Below, in pieces: positions 22,987-36,577 of a stretch of DNA of 64,000 nt. Source of the stretch: Sindora glabra (lineage: Eukaryota > Streptophyta > Magnoliopsida > Fabales > Fabaceae); the NCBI GenBank assembly GCA_020226215.1, contig CM035230.1:21929883-21993882 (forward strand), in the 5' to 3' direction. The first letter of the stretch is position 1. Each line of letters starts with the position of its first letter. The translations under genes were made by a program, and so were the position numbers. The notes under the pieces were generated by a model. The model did no database searches, was not told the origin of the DNA, and worked only from the letters and a program-made list of their open reading frames with translations.

Positions 22987-24465
22987 TGATAATTAAAAAT
23001 AAATATGCAGTTAAATTAATTTAATTGAATAAAAATTTTAACTTATTTAAAATATTATTGAATAAAAATATTTTATATTATGATTATATTATTTAATGAT
23101 ATTGACATTATACTTGTAAATTATAGAAGTTACCAAAAAATATATATAATAAAGTCGATAAAATGAATAGCAATTATGCGTGAGTTATAAAGTCTTTATA
23201 AAATTTCACTTGAACTATATTTAATTTAAAATACAACACTTGAAAATTAATTTCAAGAAAATATTACAAAATTTGAGTAAATTAATTTTGTTTTAATTTT
23301 TTAATATTTTATTAAGAATTAAAATATATATGCAATTAATTAAATTAATATTGTCTATATTAAAATTCTAACTCATTTAAATTATTTTTAGAAAAAAATC
23401 ATATAACTTTATACTATTAATATTTGAGTAATAAACAACATGAATGAAAATAAAAAAGCAAAAAAAAATGTATTGAAATAAATAAAAAGAAAAGAAAAAA
23501 TACATGAAGTGAAAAGTAATAAAAGTTAAAACAGAAATACATTGTTAAATAACTCAATTAAATTGGATAACTCTAACTTATTTAAAATATTTTATAATAA
23601 AAAACTTGCATATATTAAACGTGCAAACTCTAACCAAGAAAAGGAGAAAATGTAATGTATTAGGTAAAAAAAATTGAAGTAGTACATAGATAAATTGTAA
23701 ACCCTTTACAAAATTGCAATTAATGCATATTTAAATTAAAATATAGTACTTAAAATTAATACAAAAAATTTTGAATTATTGAAATGCTTAAATTTGATTT
23801 TATTTTTAATATTTTATAAAAAAATTAATATTTAATTGATTAATTCAAATAATAGTTTATATATTAAAGTTTTAAGATATTTAAAATGTTTTTATAATAG
23901 AAAGGCATTATGTTATATGTATATAATTTAGTGGTATGGATATCTGAGTTGCAAAAAATATGAATAGAATTAAAGAAATAAAAAATGAAAAAGATATATA
24001 ATAGAATTAAAAAAAGAAATAATACAGGAGTTATAAACTATTAAAATTAGAAATAAAATATATAATTAAATAATTCAATTAAATCAAATATTTAAATTAG
24101 TAAAAATATTTTTTATTATATTCATAGTATTTAATGATATTAAAATTTGAATCATAAATAATGGGAGTTAATAAAAATAAAAAAAATGTAATGAAGTAGA
24201 TAAAATAAATAGAATAATGTGTAAGTCATAAAGTTTTAACAAAATCTTAATTAATGTATATTTTATTTGGAATATAGATTCACATAATTTTAAAATATTT
24301 TTATTATAAAATAGAATATATATATATGATTAATTTAATTAGTTCTATTTTATTCAGTTTTAACTTATTTAAATTTAAAATAATTATATTAAAATTATGA
24401 AAAAGGAAAGAATAAATTAAAATGGTGAAATATAATGAAGGAGAAAAGATGGGAAAAATATTGAA
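22987..24465. repeat. loosely tandem AT-rich repeat region
   Basis: Several blocks recur: 'tatttaatgatattgaca'-like plus 'gaatcataaataatg', then 'taaaataaaaaaatgtaatg', then 'gagttataaagtctttaca' and 'aattaatgcatattta'. Copies start at about 23090, 23405, 23900 and 24125, with irregular spacing. A further part-copy at 11175-11303 lies on the other side of the CACTA element, so that element inserted within this array. No coding capacity. Confidence 0.5.
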
Positions 24466-24469
24466 ATGG

Positions 24470-25195
24470 CTTTAAAACCTTAGGTGGAAAAGGAAAATGA
24501 TATATATATATATATAATGAGTTTAAAAATTGAGTTTTAAATTTTTTTTAATATCAATTGAATTGAATTCTATATATTTACTTCATCATATTTAATGATA
24601 ATATTTGATTTTAATGTATAATTTAATTTCAGGTCTCATTTTTTATATATATAGCATTATTGAGTTGAAAAAGTATCGTGAGTAAATGGCTTGTGTTTGC
24701 AGAGAATTCAAAAAATTAGAGCTTTAATGAAAAAATAGAGGATTTAATATAAATAATAAATGATATATTGAGCTTTTATCATATTATTAAAAAGTTTAGA
24801 GGTTACAATATAAAATAGAATATAATAAACTTGTTACCCATTATCATGGGTCAATCAATTAATATCTTTGACCAGAGCAATATATCCTCGTCCATTAATA
24901 GGGTATGAAAGTCTATACTAATTTAAAAAGAGCAATAACAATTTCTAACGTTACTACTCCTCTGAATTTTGATCTCTGTGAGATTGTAAATTAATTTCAA
25001 TGTTATTTTAAAATAATGAAAAATTAAAATTAAAATTAAAATTTTGTCAATAATCCACTGATCAAACTAAAGAGATAAATATATTTTTTATTTATTTAAT
25101 ATTAAATATAAAATATTTTAAAAAATAATATTTCAAATTTAAAAAAAAAATTTCTTCACTATCATTTTATTATTAATTTTTTTAACTATTGATGC
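24470..25195. other. AT-rich intergenic sequence, no gene seen
   Basis: No coding or repeat pattern beyond AT-richness and a short AT run at 24500-24516. Confidence 0.5.
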
Positions 25196-25198
25196 AAG

Positions 25199-25231
<33 letters not shown>
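25199..25231. repeat. (TA)n microsatellite
   Basis: Uninterrupted TA repeat of about 16 units. Confidence 0.95.
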
Positions 25232-25233
<2 letters not shown>

Positions 25234-25379
25234 TCTCTTAAACTCTATGTATGTACAACAATTGAAACAAAAAGAAGAAACTAAAAGAAGAAAATTTCTA
25301 TGGTATTGGAATTCATAACAAGGTGGCCAAACATAAGTTATTAAACAAGATTACATACAATGGAAAATCTATCTCCCCG

Positions 25380-26230
25380 TCCGTCTATTTATTTTTATAC
25401 TAGCAGTGGTATCTCCGTTGGCTGGTGAAATATGAGGTCCCTTCTGTCTGACTCCTTGAGGTGTTGTGGCGGTGAGAAAGTCGAAGTGCTTGTCTTCTAC
25501 GTGTTGCTTCCATGCAGATGGGGTCAGTCAGTGTCCATGAAAAGTTGAGTCTTCTTCTCAATGATCGAAGAATCTTGGCAGGGATTCGGTTCAGAAAAAT
25601 TGCTAACTTCTTGGATTCGAAAGTAGGTTGTTCTACTACACGGTATTTTGTTTGGTGAGATTGTCCTTCTTATGCCCCTAATTTCGCCATTGTTAGTTAA
25701 TGTGGAATTTTTAAATTGACTTGAGTAAGTGCTTCTTTGTAATTTTTTCACTTCCTTATCTGTTTCTCCGATTATTTTTTCATCCACCTTCAATGTTGTA
25801 TATTTTGTTTAGACACTTTGATTTCCCCACGTGATGGTATTGTGATTAGTGTTTCGTCTACAATTAATCCCACTGCCTTCCAATTGTTTGTGTTAATGTC
25901 TCTTACAATTGGTTGACTTCTGCAGAATTCTGTATTTCAATGTTGCGATAGTTACTGCTGATATTTCTATATTATTCGCTCATGATATGAATTCAGGCTT
26001 GTTCTTCGACGTTGTCTCTCCTTCAATGAGTTCTACTTGCCGCCTCCATCGCCTTATTCTCTCCCGAAGTCCGTACTTCAGGTTACCCTCATTTCCAATT
26101 ATAAATTTAAAGGAAGCTTTTTTTATGCCTTTCTCTCAATTTGATTATTATTATTATTATTATTATTCATTTAGCATTATAATTGTAATGAATATAGCTA
26201 CTGCTACTATAATTTGGGATTAGTTGTTAT
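25380..26230. other. gene-like, less AT-rich segment, unassigned
   Basis: Base composition is clearly less AT-biased than its surroundings, and open frames exist on both strands: minus 25793-25524, with MKVDEKIIGETDKEVKKLQR, and plus 25909-26223. I recognise no domain in either. The minus-strand reading has a serine/asparagine-rich low-complexity look, and a downstream frame reads TQVNLKIPH, suggesting a decayed protein. It could be an old retroelement gag or an exon relic. No function is proposed. Confidence 0.3.
26144..26167. repeat. (ATT)n microsatellite
   Basis: About eight ATT units. Confidence 0.9.
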
Positions 26231-26981
26231 GTAATTTGTAATTTGTAAAGGAAGGTTTCATGTTATGGATGGTGGAGCATTCACGGTGTCGAAAAATTTT
26301 GATTAGAGTCCTGCAGTTGATTTCAAATATACATTGCCTGTGAGTTTTTATGTTGGTATTGCATTTGACAACGTGTCTTTTAGAAGACATGAAACATAGA
26401 ATTAAATCATACCCTTATCTTCATCATACTTTTCTTAAGTATGATTGATAGTTGAAAACTTTCATTTAGGATCCGATGAGTTGAAGGTCCATATCGAATT
26501 GGATGCTCTCTATATTTGGAAGTAGGATGTGTTTCCTGAATTTTGACATGGCTTTATTTTCTTCAGAAAACAAAATTCTATTGTTTCCCTTTTGTCCTTA
26601 GTCATTGTTTTAATTATAGTGATATCTATGAAATATTTCAACATCTGAATTTCGAAAACGGGTGTGAGAAATTTTCACCTTGATCAAGCTCTTGGTCCGG
26701 CAACATTGGTATGTCTGTCAAGGACATGCATCATGGCCCTTGGAAAGAAGCCAATTCTCTTCTAATGACCTTGCATGTTGATCATAAGAATGGCCTTGGC
26801 ATATCTCTAAGGTCACCACCCTATGCTTAACGAGTGACGACAATAATGCATTTCGTTTCACTTAATTGTGTATGTGACTAGGATTTCATGCGTTGGTGAC
26901 TTTGAAGGGGCCTTCCAGGGAGTTATTTCAAGAAATCAACTACATTAATTGAAAGAGAAATAATAAATTACTTCAAATATA

Positions 26982-27026
<45 letters not shown>

Positions 27027-28560
27027 TATGACAGCAAAGAGGTGATTGAAAGGTGATCCTAAAGTAATGTTCTTGATTACTTGTCCATGAATTCATATTA
27101 GTAGTAAATTAGTAACTAGTAATTACTATATTTGATTTATAGCTTATAAGAGAGTATTTATAAGTTCATATAAATTCGGATCTAACTTCTTTGGTAAGAG
27201 TATTTAGTAATGTTTCCCTTGAATAGGATAAATGAATGGGATTGATATTTCAAATAATTGATTTATTTTCTTAAATTGGCAGACATTGGCCACAAACTAC
27301 CAAAGGACTGAAGGATTATGATGATGTCTAAACCCAATGAGCAGTTAAGGTTTGATCTTTGTCAATTTTACTATGATATTTACACTTTTCTCAAGTTTTC
27401 TGCTTATTTTCTTGGTTTATAAATTGTTATACCCTCTTAGTTTAGTAACAAGAAATTTTAACTTTATTAATTGCCTTTTGATTTACAGTCATCGAATAAT
27501 GACCTATCATGACCAGCTATAAATTGTCAACTTCAAACAGATCTCAATTCTTCCATACATACTTCGATTCCTTAATTACCGCTGAAACGTTCTTTGTCAA
27601 TTATGGAGAATAATTAAAACTGAATATCTATTTGCGCTGGCCGCTAAAATCCCATATGCCAATGTATGACAATTTATACTGGGCCAGTGATAGCTGGTGC
27701 TTCTCAGCACGTTGATTGTCTGCCGTGAAAGGTGATATTACACATTGGGATACTTAATATTGAAATCTTTGTTTTGGTTGGTGAGAATTTATCATGAAAT
27801 TTGTACTCACTAATCTATGAAAATTTTAGCGTTTCCTGCTTTGTATGTAATCCTTAAAACTAATGAGATGGCTCATTGAGATGTACTCCCAATTCACTGT
27901 TCTTATTGAATTATCACTAAATTTCTAGCCCTGAATGGCATATTCTAGGGGCTGTTTTGCTAAGTTTGCATCTTGGCACATCATATCCATAATATTACCA
28001 TTTACCAAGTAAGGTACCACCTCTTATATCAAGAAGATTTTAGGAAAATGTCCTATTACTTAACTCAAATTGAGTCCATATGGTGATTTTATTTTAATTT
28101 CTTAAATTTACAAGTGCTGATTTTTGTTGATTTTTCTGAGTCCTTTACATGTTTCAAAGTGTTTATAGTTTCGCAAGCCTAACAACGACATGGATAAGAT
28201 TATTATAAGTGTTCTTGTGGCTGTGAAAATTTCTCTTTTTGGAACAGTTAGAATTTTTGTATTTCTCCGCTCAACGTAGCAGTACGTATTATAAGTGTTC
28301 AATGTGACAGTACATATTGTCTCAGCTTTCTCCTTAAATCACCTTTAAGAATGCCAGTTTTTTGTTATTCTTAACACAAAGTACTTTCTAATCTTTACCA
28401 TTTATCTGTCTTTCTATTTTTTATTTTTTGGCTCCTTTTGCATAAAAAAATGAAATTACTCTATCTCCCTGTTTCTTCTACTTTTGGTCTTTACTTATGT
28501 GGTATTCATTGCTAGTGATCAATACTTCATGACTTTCGGGAGTTAAGATGGTAGTTTGGT
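26230..28560. other. unassigned sequence, no gene recognised
   Basis: Mixed composition. 26250-26350 and 26680-26930 are less AT-rich but yield no recognisable protein on either strand. An AT microsatellite lies at 26985-27022. Confidence 0.4.
26985..27022. repeat. (AT)n microsatellite
   Basis: AT repeat of about 19 units with one interruption near its start. Confidence 0.9.
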
Positions 28561-28564
28561 GTAG

Positions 28565-29951
28565 TGATAGCAATGGATTGGGCTTGAGTTTAGGTAGACT
28601 TGGTCCAAACTCGATAAGAATCAAACTTGTCAAAAATTCGAAATATTAAAATTTTGAACTCAAGACCCAATAGGACTCAAAAAGGTAAAATTCGATATGC
28701 TTCACTTAGATTTAAAAAAATTCCTATTGTATTTTTAAATTAATTTTTAAATCACTATTGTATTTTTAAATTAATTTTGAAATCATAACATGATGTCTTC
28801 CATTTATAAGATATTAATTATTACATTCTTTAATTTTATAAATAGTCTTAATAATTTTTTATTTTTATTTATTTCTCAGCACTAACTATATATGAAAGGA
28901 AAGAAAACAATCCAAAAATCATATTTTAAAAAAAATAATAAAAAGTAACCTAAATTTAATATTATTAAAATGAAATTAATAACTTACTTACATAAATCTT
29001 AAATATTTTAATTTTAATATTTCAAATAGAGGAAAGAATAACTAATTATAATAAAATAAAAATTAAAGACTATTAATACTAATTATAAAATTTTTAAATA
29101 TAAGTAAAAAATTAATATTAAATACAAAATGATAAAATAAGTTTATAAAATTTAAATTTTTATAAATATAAAAAATTTAATCTCCAATCTCACATTTCAT
29201 TAGTTTTTGAATTAAAAAATCTTTTACCACGTGCAACACGAGAAAAAATGGCGCAAAAGAAATATCGGATTCCAACACTGCGCGTTGGTGATTCACGAGC
29301 TTGTTAATTACTAGTTACCCAGGAGTTAAAAAACACCATATTTCACCAGGTAAATCACCAATAGCATTAAAAAAAAAAGTGAAATTTCGCTATTTAAAGT
29401 AGACCCAGAAAGTCGAAGATAATTTTCAAATTTCACTGCATTGTATTTTTATGAGATATTAATATTATAAAATAACAAATATCATTTTGAAATATCTTCA
29501 TAATTTAATATAAATTCAAGAATTTTAATATTATTTTATGATGAATAAACTATTTTAATATCATTTATCTTAAATAAATTATAATATATATATATGAAAT
29601 AATATTAATTTTCATATAATAATAGGATAAAAATAAAATATATTATTCAAATATATTAATTTTTATATAATAATAAGTTAATTATAAAATATATTATTCA
29701 AATAGATTTAATGTAATATTCAATAAGGATATAAGATCTATTAAATATTTATAAAAGATAAATTTATGTGTTGTATAAATTAATTTATAATGGGTCCAAT
29801 ATAATATTAAAAAACGATTCATGATCTATTGAATATTTAATGAGTAGACCTAAATCTAAACCTTTAAGGAGTGGATTTAATTTAAACAAAATTCATTAGA
29901 TAAATATCTATCTAAATAAGATCCATTAGGTATAGATATTTTTACCAGTCC
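28565..29951. repeat. dispersed AT-rich repeat, copy 2
   Basis: The 3' part (29658-29951) matches copy 1 at 2291-2576. The proposed 5' part starts near 28565, with 'ggattgggcttgagtttagg' and a following 'gacttggtccaaactcg', a style common at the ends of non-autonomous plant elements. The interior is AT-rich and non-coding, with a short duplicated block ('tataataataggataaaa' / 'tataataataagttaatt') near 29620 and 29668. The 5' limit is a guess; the 3' limit is set by the end of homology. Confidence 0.45.
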
Positions 29952-29954
29952 AAA

Positions 29955-30975
29955 GTATTGCAACCACTAGAGCTCCAGTACAATCATTGGGGAGGACTGT
30001 TTCTTCATAGTGTGATGCTTAGGATTTTGTAATAACCAAACAAAATAACCTGTGAATTCAAAATTTTCCTCTTTGTGTTAACTCTAAAAATTTGAAAAAA
30101 AAATTATTATCCAAATTAAGTAGTAGTGAGAACATGTGTAGTTAACACGTATAAATTTTGTTATTTTTTTTTTTCCTTCTGTGCTCTATTCATCCATCAA
30201 CTCAAAGAAGTCTATAGGGTATTGAGTAGATGGCATGTTTTGATGGAATCTATGAAAAGGGTTTGTATAAACTGTCAAATAAATAGTGGTGGATGGTTGA
30301 ATTTGCTTTTATACTCGTAGCATGAATTTGAGTGAAGAAGTTAACAGAGGAATCAAAGACCGTCAGATTCCTGAGTTTGTTTTCTGAGCCTCAGGATGAA
30401 AGGATGAAGTATAGTTTTGATATCTAATAATGAAAAACGGGGAAGCCGGAGGACTGGGGAGATTTAAAAAAGTTGTTTCTCTGCTCAATAATGGTTCAAA
30501 TATGAAGATCAGAAAACTTCAAACCCGTTTTTCCCCAAACCATCCTCTTAGATAATTCAAATTATAAAATGAATCATTAATTCTCAGTTTTTTGCAAATT
30601 GGTTTTTCCAAATAGTTCAATTCAGGAATTAGGCTCAAAGTGTCAAAAACTCACTATGTTTTGGGAGTCCATCTTTGGAACTGAGCCATCAAGTGGGAAA
30701 TGCCCTTTCCACCTAGCTCAATAAGCTTCATCAACTCACTTTCACTTCCTTCAATAGCAACAATAACTACAAAGTATTGCAACGTCAGCAACAAAGGAAA
30801 CATCAAGCCAAAATGATGTACCGAAGGAACAATATCATCATAAATCTGAGTTTTGTACGCTTGAGCTGCATTCCAATGATATTATGATCTATGCCCTTGA
30901 TTCCTTCCTTGAGCATATGGAAGTGCGGCAAACTTGCATAGAAGTTTATTTTTTTGGATCAAAATTCACAGCACC
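29955..30975. other. gene-like segment left of the copia element, unassigned
   Basis: Less AT-rich than neighbours, especially 30340-30520 and 30650-30950. Plus-strand reading gives LIHQLKEVYRVLSRWHVLME (near 30190) and, near 30800-30950, SQNDVPKEQYHHKSEF and SNDIMIYALDSFLEHMEV. Minus-strand reading of the same area gives GSESELMKLIELGGKGISHL. None matches a family I can name. It may be exons or UTR of a gene interrupted by the insertion that follows. No function is proposed. Confidence 0.3.
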
Positions 30976-30996
30976 ACCCAAAAAAAAAAAAGCAGG

Positions 30997-31486
30997 AAAC
31001 AAATTGAATATTAAATACGAATTTAATATTACACTGGACTGTAACTTTTGGTTACAACATGAAAGAGTTAAAATTTGACAGATAAATAATTATAATTAAC
31101 TAAATAAATATGTAAATATTTGGTTTCCATTGATTAATTGCAGCCTTATTTGAAAATTACCTTTCTAGCATCCTTTGGGTAATTGTAAACCAATCAAGAA
31201 TGTTACAGGGAGAATCCATCCCTTAGCTATTTCTATGTTTTCAAGAAATTTTCTAGGAGTGAAACATACTAGTTTTTGTTCAATGGAGCATAAAATCTTA
31301 ATCAAAGAGAAAGTGAAGTAGGGATTCCTTTTAAAATAAGCTAATCGAGTTATAAATCTTGTCTATTACAAAATCCATATCCGTCTCATTAATGTTAGGT
31401 TCAAGTACCCAATTGTTCATAATATATATCATAATAGAGCCTAATTAACAATAACCATTTTTATACTAATAAGTAATGTAAAGTCC
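30997..31486 (-). repeat. 3' LTR of the copia element
   Basis: It aligns with 36067-36577 through blocks such as 'tttaatattacactgga', 'ttggttacaacatgaaagag', 'ttccattgattaattgca', 'atgttttcaagaaa', 'tttctaggagtgaaacat' and 'actaataagtaatgtaaag'. Its outer (left) end is degenerate: the TGTACA start of the other LTR is not visible here. Confidence 0.8.
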
Positions 31487-31899
31487 AAAGAAAAGAAAAA
31501 TACTAACAATCTTACACTGAAACTTACATTATTTATTAATAGTGGAATACAAAAATGATACTATTCCACCCATTGGTCAAATTGAGATCATAGGTATTTA
31601 ATAATATATAATAATATATCCGAAGGGATATTAGTATAAAAAAATAATATATCAAACACCTACACCTTACAAACCAACACTATCAATATATGTAGAATAA
31701 GATTTATACCAGTTGATCTGACTACATACAAATTTATGTATAGTAGATCCTTGCATTCTCCCAAGATATCCAATAAATATCAATAATATAAGTATAATAA
31801 TGAGATAAAATCTAAATATCTCTATAAATTTGTAATAACCAAAATATGTACAAATATGAAAATACAAAATTTTATTCATAATCTCAAGATAAACACATC

Positions 31900-34800
31900 A
31901 TATAGATGTCATATACATCAACTTCCACTAATTTAAAATATCAAAAGGCTTTATGCAAACCCCTATGGTTTACATGTTTAATAAAAGTTTTTATTGCTAA
32001 GCCCTTACTTAGTGGATTCATGAGCATATTATTTGTGGAAATGTGCTCAATTTAGTAACATGCTCACATGCCTTCTTTCTTACATAATGGTACTTAACAA
32101 CGAAGTGCTTTGAACAAGTAGATCTTTTATCATTAAGAAAGAAGCTCATAGCAATAAAGTTTTCATAGAAAATGATTAAAGGGCTTGGCAATGCTCTCCA
32201 CAAGATAAAAGTTAGAAACATAATTTTTTAACAATACAACTTGATGAGAAGCTTCATAGTAAGTGATATAATTTGCTTCTATAGTGGAGGTAGTAATAAT
32301 TGATTGATTGGTGCTTCTTTCATGACATTGTACCTCTAGCCATCATAAAGATCTATCTAGATGTTGACTTTGAATCATTTGGACAACTAGCGTAATTTAA
32401 GTCTGAGTAACTTGTAATATTAAGACCTCTCAATCTTTTATAAGTCAAGATGACATCCTCCGTAACTTGCAGGTACTTAAGAATTCTCTTTGCAATAATC
32501 CAATCTCCTTGACTAAGATTACTCAGGTATCTCCCAAGTACACCCCTAACAAAAGAAATATTAGGTCGTGTAGATATCTAAGCACACATCAGGGTACTTA
32601 TGACTGATATATATGAGACTTTTTCCATCTCTTTTTTTCTTTATTAGTTTGAGGTAGTAGGCATTTATAAACACTTCACCTTCTGAATTTGCGAAATAGC
32701 TTGAGAGCAAGTAATCATATTAAATCTCTTTAGAATTTTCTTGATATACAACCTCCAAGACAAAGTAAGAAACCCTAGGACCTATAATGAAGAATCTTAA
32801 TTCCTAAAACAAATGAGGCATCTCCCATGCTTTCATTTCAAATTGATATGATAACCATTACTTGGTTTCAATCAACCAATTCAAGTTATTACTTGTTAAG
32901 AGAATGTCATCTACACATAAAATCAAAATTACAATTTGTCAGCTCTAAACATCATATAAATATACTGTTCCTTATTATTCTCCTTAAACCTAAAAGAAAT
33001 AACTATCTTATAAAACTTGAGATATCATTTCCTTGAAACTTATTTTAAACTATATATAGATTTCTTCAATTTGCACACTAAGTGCTCTTTGCCTTTCTCT
33101 TGAAATTCATCTAGCTACTCTATGTACACAATTTTAGATAAATCACTGCTCAAGAATGTTATTTTTACATCCATTTAGTGTAACTCTGGATCAAAGTGAG
33201 CCACAAGAGCCATAACAATCTAGAAAGAATAATTTTTCAATACTAGTGAGAAAGTTTTTTTTATAATCTACTTCTTCCTTATGAGTGTCACCCTTTTGCC
33301 ATAAACTTGGTTTTATATCTCACAATTTTCCCATAAGCATCTTTCTTAGCTTTAAAGATCTATTTTTATCCAATCGACTTGTAGTTTACAAGTAATTCCA
33401 CTATATTCTACACTTGATTTTTATCTATTAATGATATTTCATTCTCCATTATAGTGATCCATTGAGAAGAATTAGAACTAGACACTACCTGAGAGAATGA
33501 AATGGGATCAGTATCTTCATTTAAGTCATACTTATGCTTTTACAAACACACCACATAGTTATTTGATACTGTTGGTTTGCATTTTCTATGCTATCTCCTT
33601 AAATGAGTTTCCATATCAAAATCTTTATCTTCCTCTAAAGATTGTAACATATCATGTTGTGGAGGACTAGAAGATAAAGATCCAGTAGATTAAAACACAA
33701 GGGGAATGACAATTCTTTCTTACCTGAAGCTTATAATCCATTATATCTAATTCCCATTATTCAACTTACCTTAAAGAAGATAGCTCTGCCAAATTCAATA
33801 TTTGGGTGGTGTGAGTCAGATAAGAGAACCTATTGCCTATAGAACCAATGTAGTAACCAATAAAAACTTCAAATATGGTTTTAGAATTAAGCTTGCTGCT
33901 GGTAGGAATGTATAACTTCATTTTTACTTTATAGCCCTAAACATGAAAATGACTTAAAGTGACTTTCTTGCCATTTAATCATTCATATAAAGTCTTGAAT
34001 ACAAATTTACTTGGTACTTGATTTAGTATATAGTTTAAAATCTTCAATACTTCTCCTTAAAAGAAATCTATAAATGTAGAATGGAAGAGCATATATGTGA
34101 CCATGTTGAGAGGTGTTCTATTTCTCTTTTTAGCTATTTCATTTTACACTAATGTACTAGGCATAGTATAATTAGCGTTAATGACACACTCTTACATATA
34201 CTTAGCAAAAGGACTTAGGTTCCTTTCAGTCTCAACATATTTATCATAATATTTTCCTTCTTGATCTGAGTTGACACATTTAATTTTCTTGTTATATTTA
34301 ACCCTAACTAAAACATTGAATATTTTGAATGTATCCAAGGATTCTAATTTGAACCTTTAATAGTTATCAATGAAAGTTATAAAGTATCTATGACCTCCTA
34401 TTGCTACAAGTGTGATAGGACTGCAAATGTTAGTATGAATTAGTTTTAATGCCTCTTGATTTCTAACTCTCTTTCTTTTTTTGGTCTTAGCAATGAGCTT
34501 CCCTTTAATACAGTCCATATAGGTGTTTAGATCAGAGAAGTTAGGACTGTGCAAAACATATTCTCTAATTAACCTGTAAACTAATGTTAGGTTCTCTAAT
34601 ACAGTCCAACGATACAACTAATGTTATGCTCTTTCTCATGGAAAGTACAAAGAACACATTTCTTAGTACTAGCTCATGTCCAATAAAGAACTATTAGGAC
34701 TCGTCCTTAATAAGCTATACTCCTACTCTTTTACCATTTCTCACTCTAACAATTAATTCACCATTACTTGATTTTCATAAGTTTTTAAAAGATTAGAAGG

Positions 34801-34900
34801 AATTGGTAATGTGGAATGTGGAATTGGTATCTAGTCACCATATATCTAATGGCATATCCATTAAATTGGATTCAAAATAAGCATTAGCCTAGTCCTCTCT
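31900..34900 (-). pseudogene. copia pol: integrase, reverse transcriptase, RNase H (decayed)
   Basis: Read on the minus strand. The integrase core is at 34617-34357, including LIHTNICSPITLVAIGGHRY followed by FITFIDNY; this is the copia 'LELIHTDICGP...GG.RYFITFIDD' block, with the last acidic residue altered to N. In the reverse transcriptase, QIVILILCVDDILL near 32930-32895 is the copia 'LYVDDILL' catalytic box, with both aspartates kept. In RNase H, SYSDLNYASCPNDSKSTSR near 32420-32360 equals the 'YsDaDwAG...D.rSTSGY' motif. Many stops and frameshifts separate these, so no product is made. Confidence 0.85.
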
Positions 34901-36046
34901 TATTGTCCCATTTAGCATCCTTTCGGAGTTTTATTTCATAATAACTGAGGAAAAAAATATCAACCATTAATGTATATACAATTTAATCATGCTAATGTCG
35001 TAAAATTTAAATATGCAACCTTACATAATCTCATCTCATAAAATCAAATATCGAAGGGTAGTTTTAACTTTACAACACAATACAAGAATCAAGTATCACA
35101 ATTTTAAAATTTAACATTAGAGGGTATTTAAAATTTGAGAAGCATAATACTTAATTCTACATTTGCATTATAATCAATCGTATTAATAATATAATTCCAA
35201 AGGACATTTAATACTATTAATACAATTTTTCCCTTTTAAAGTATTTTTTCTATCAAAATCGAATAAAATTTTATGCAACTGGCCTTATAAAGGTGGGTAT
35301 GTAGTCTTGTAAAATTTTCATAGCATGATGCAAGTAATTTGTAATTTCCATTTAGTGTAATGACATTGTAATAATTATTAAAATGCACAAATGAAGTCAA
35401 AAGATTTCACAAAAATTTTAGATAATGGACAATATACCAAAGATTATGCAAGAAAAATTTAACCTTAAAATAAGTCCATTTGGACATTCAAATAAAATAG
35501 ATAAGAAATAGTTAAAATTATTTTTATTCTAGAAAATTTTGGAAAAATATCTATTAGAGAGTGTTCAAGGAGTGGAACATGGCAATGCCATCACTACTCC
35601 CAATTGCCTCGATAGGGTAGCATGTGGCCCATATGCGATAGCTATATAGTTGGGTGAGTGTGCATATGGCACACTGTTCTCCTTTTTCCTCCAAAAAGCT
35701 TGAGCAATAGGTCTATAAAACCCAATTTCTGACCTAGAAAAAATCTAGCCATTATTAACTTATTTTTTGCACAATTTCTTGCACCATCTTTGCCTATACA
35801 ACCTTATCCTCCCACAACTTAATCCAACCAGTTTTATCCTAAAACACCCTGTAGTTTTTTAATTTCAAAAATTTCAAAAAACATAATTTTCATCTTGTTG
35901 TTTTTAGAAGGTTTCAATTTTTTTAGGTTTTCTCTAACACATTGTATAATCTTGCACAACCACTTGAAACCATAAAACCTATAGCCTTTTCACCATTAAA
36001 AACTGTACTTGAACCTCCATTGATGAATCGATAGATCTTAGATTGA

Positions 36047-36066
36047 AACCAAGCTTTAATACCAAC
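36047..36066 (-). other. primer-binding site of the copia element
   Basis: The minus strand reads TTGGTATTAAAGCTTGG immediately inside the LTR end ...TGTACA (one G between). It resembles the initiator-tRNA-Met site TTGGTATCA common in plant copia elements and fixes the element's orientation. Confidence 0.7.
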
Positions 36067-36577
36067 TGTACATAAAATTTAAATACTAAATATGAATTTA
36101 ATATTACACTAGATCATGGCTTTTGGTTGCAACATGAAAGAGAAGAAATTTCACAAATAGATAATAACAATTAACTAGATAAATTTATAAATATCTAACT
36201 TCCATTGATTAATTGCAACCTTCTCTAATAATTGCTTCTCCAGCATCTTTTGAATAATTGAATCTACCACAATTATTTGTAACCTAATCAAGAACATTAT
36301 AGGGAAAATCCCCCTAGTTATTTCTTTATGTTTTCAAGAAACTTTCTAGGAGTGAGACACATTGGTTTTTGTTTAATGGAGCATAAAACCTTGATTAGAG
36401 AGAAAGTGAAGTAGGAACCCCTTTTAAAATAAGCTAGTTGGGTTATAGATCCTATGCATCATAGGATTTATATCAATTTTATCAGTGTTGATTCAAGTAC
36501 CCAATTGCCCATAATATATGTCATAACAAGGCCCAATTAACAATAATCATTTCTATACTAATAAATAATGTAAAGTT
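36067..36577 (-). repeat. 5' LTR of the copia element
   Basis: It starts at its inner end with TGTACATAAAATTTAAATAC (plus strand). The outer end is set by loss of homology with the left LTR after 'aatgtaaagt', so the last few bases are uncertain. Confidence 0.8.

Larger units (their letters stand above)
30990..36577 (-). mobile_element. Ty1/copia LTR retrotransposon, decayed, minus orientation
   Basis: Two directly repeated LTRs (about 30997-31486 and 36067-36577) enclose a pol region read on the minus strand, with integrase at higher coordinates than RT and RNase H, the copia order. A primer-binding site lies directly inside the right LTR. The LTRs differ at many positions and by a ~25 bp indel, so the insertion is old. 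No gag is recognised between 34950 and 36046. Stops break pol throughout. Confidence 0.85.

Noticed and set aside
30126..30320. Methyltransferase-like 'EVYRVLS' string
   Set aside because: Too short, no S-adenosylmethionine motif nearby; chance resemblance.
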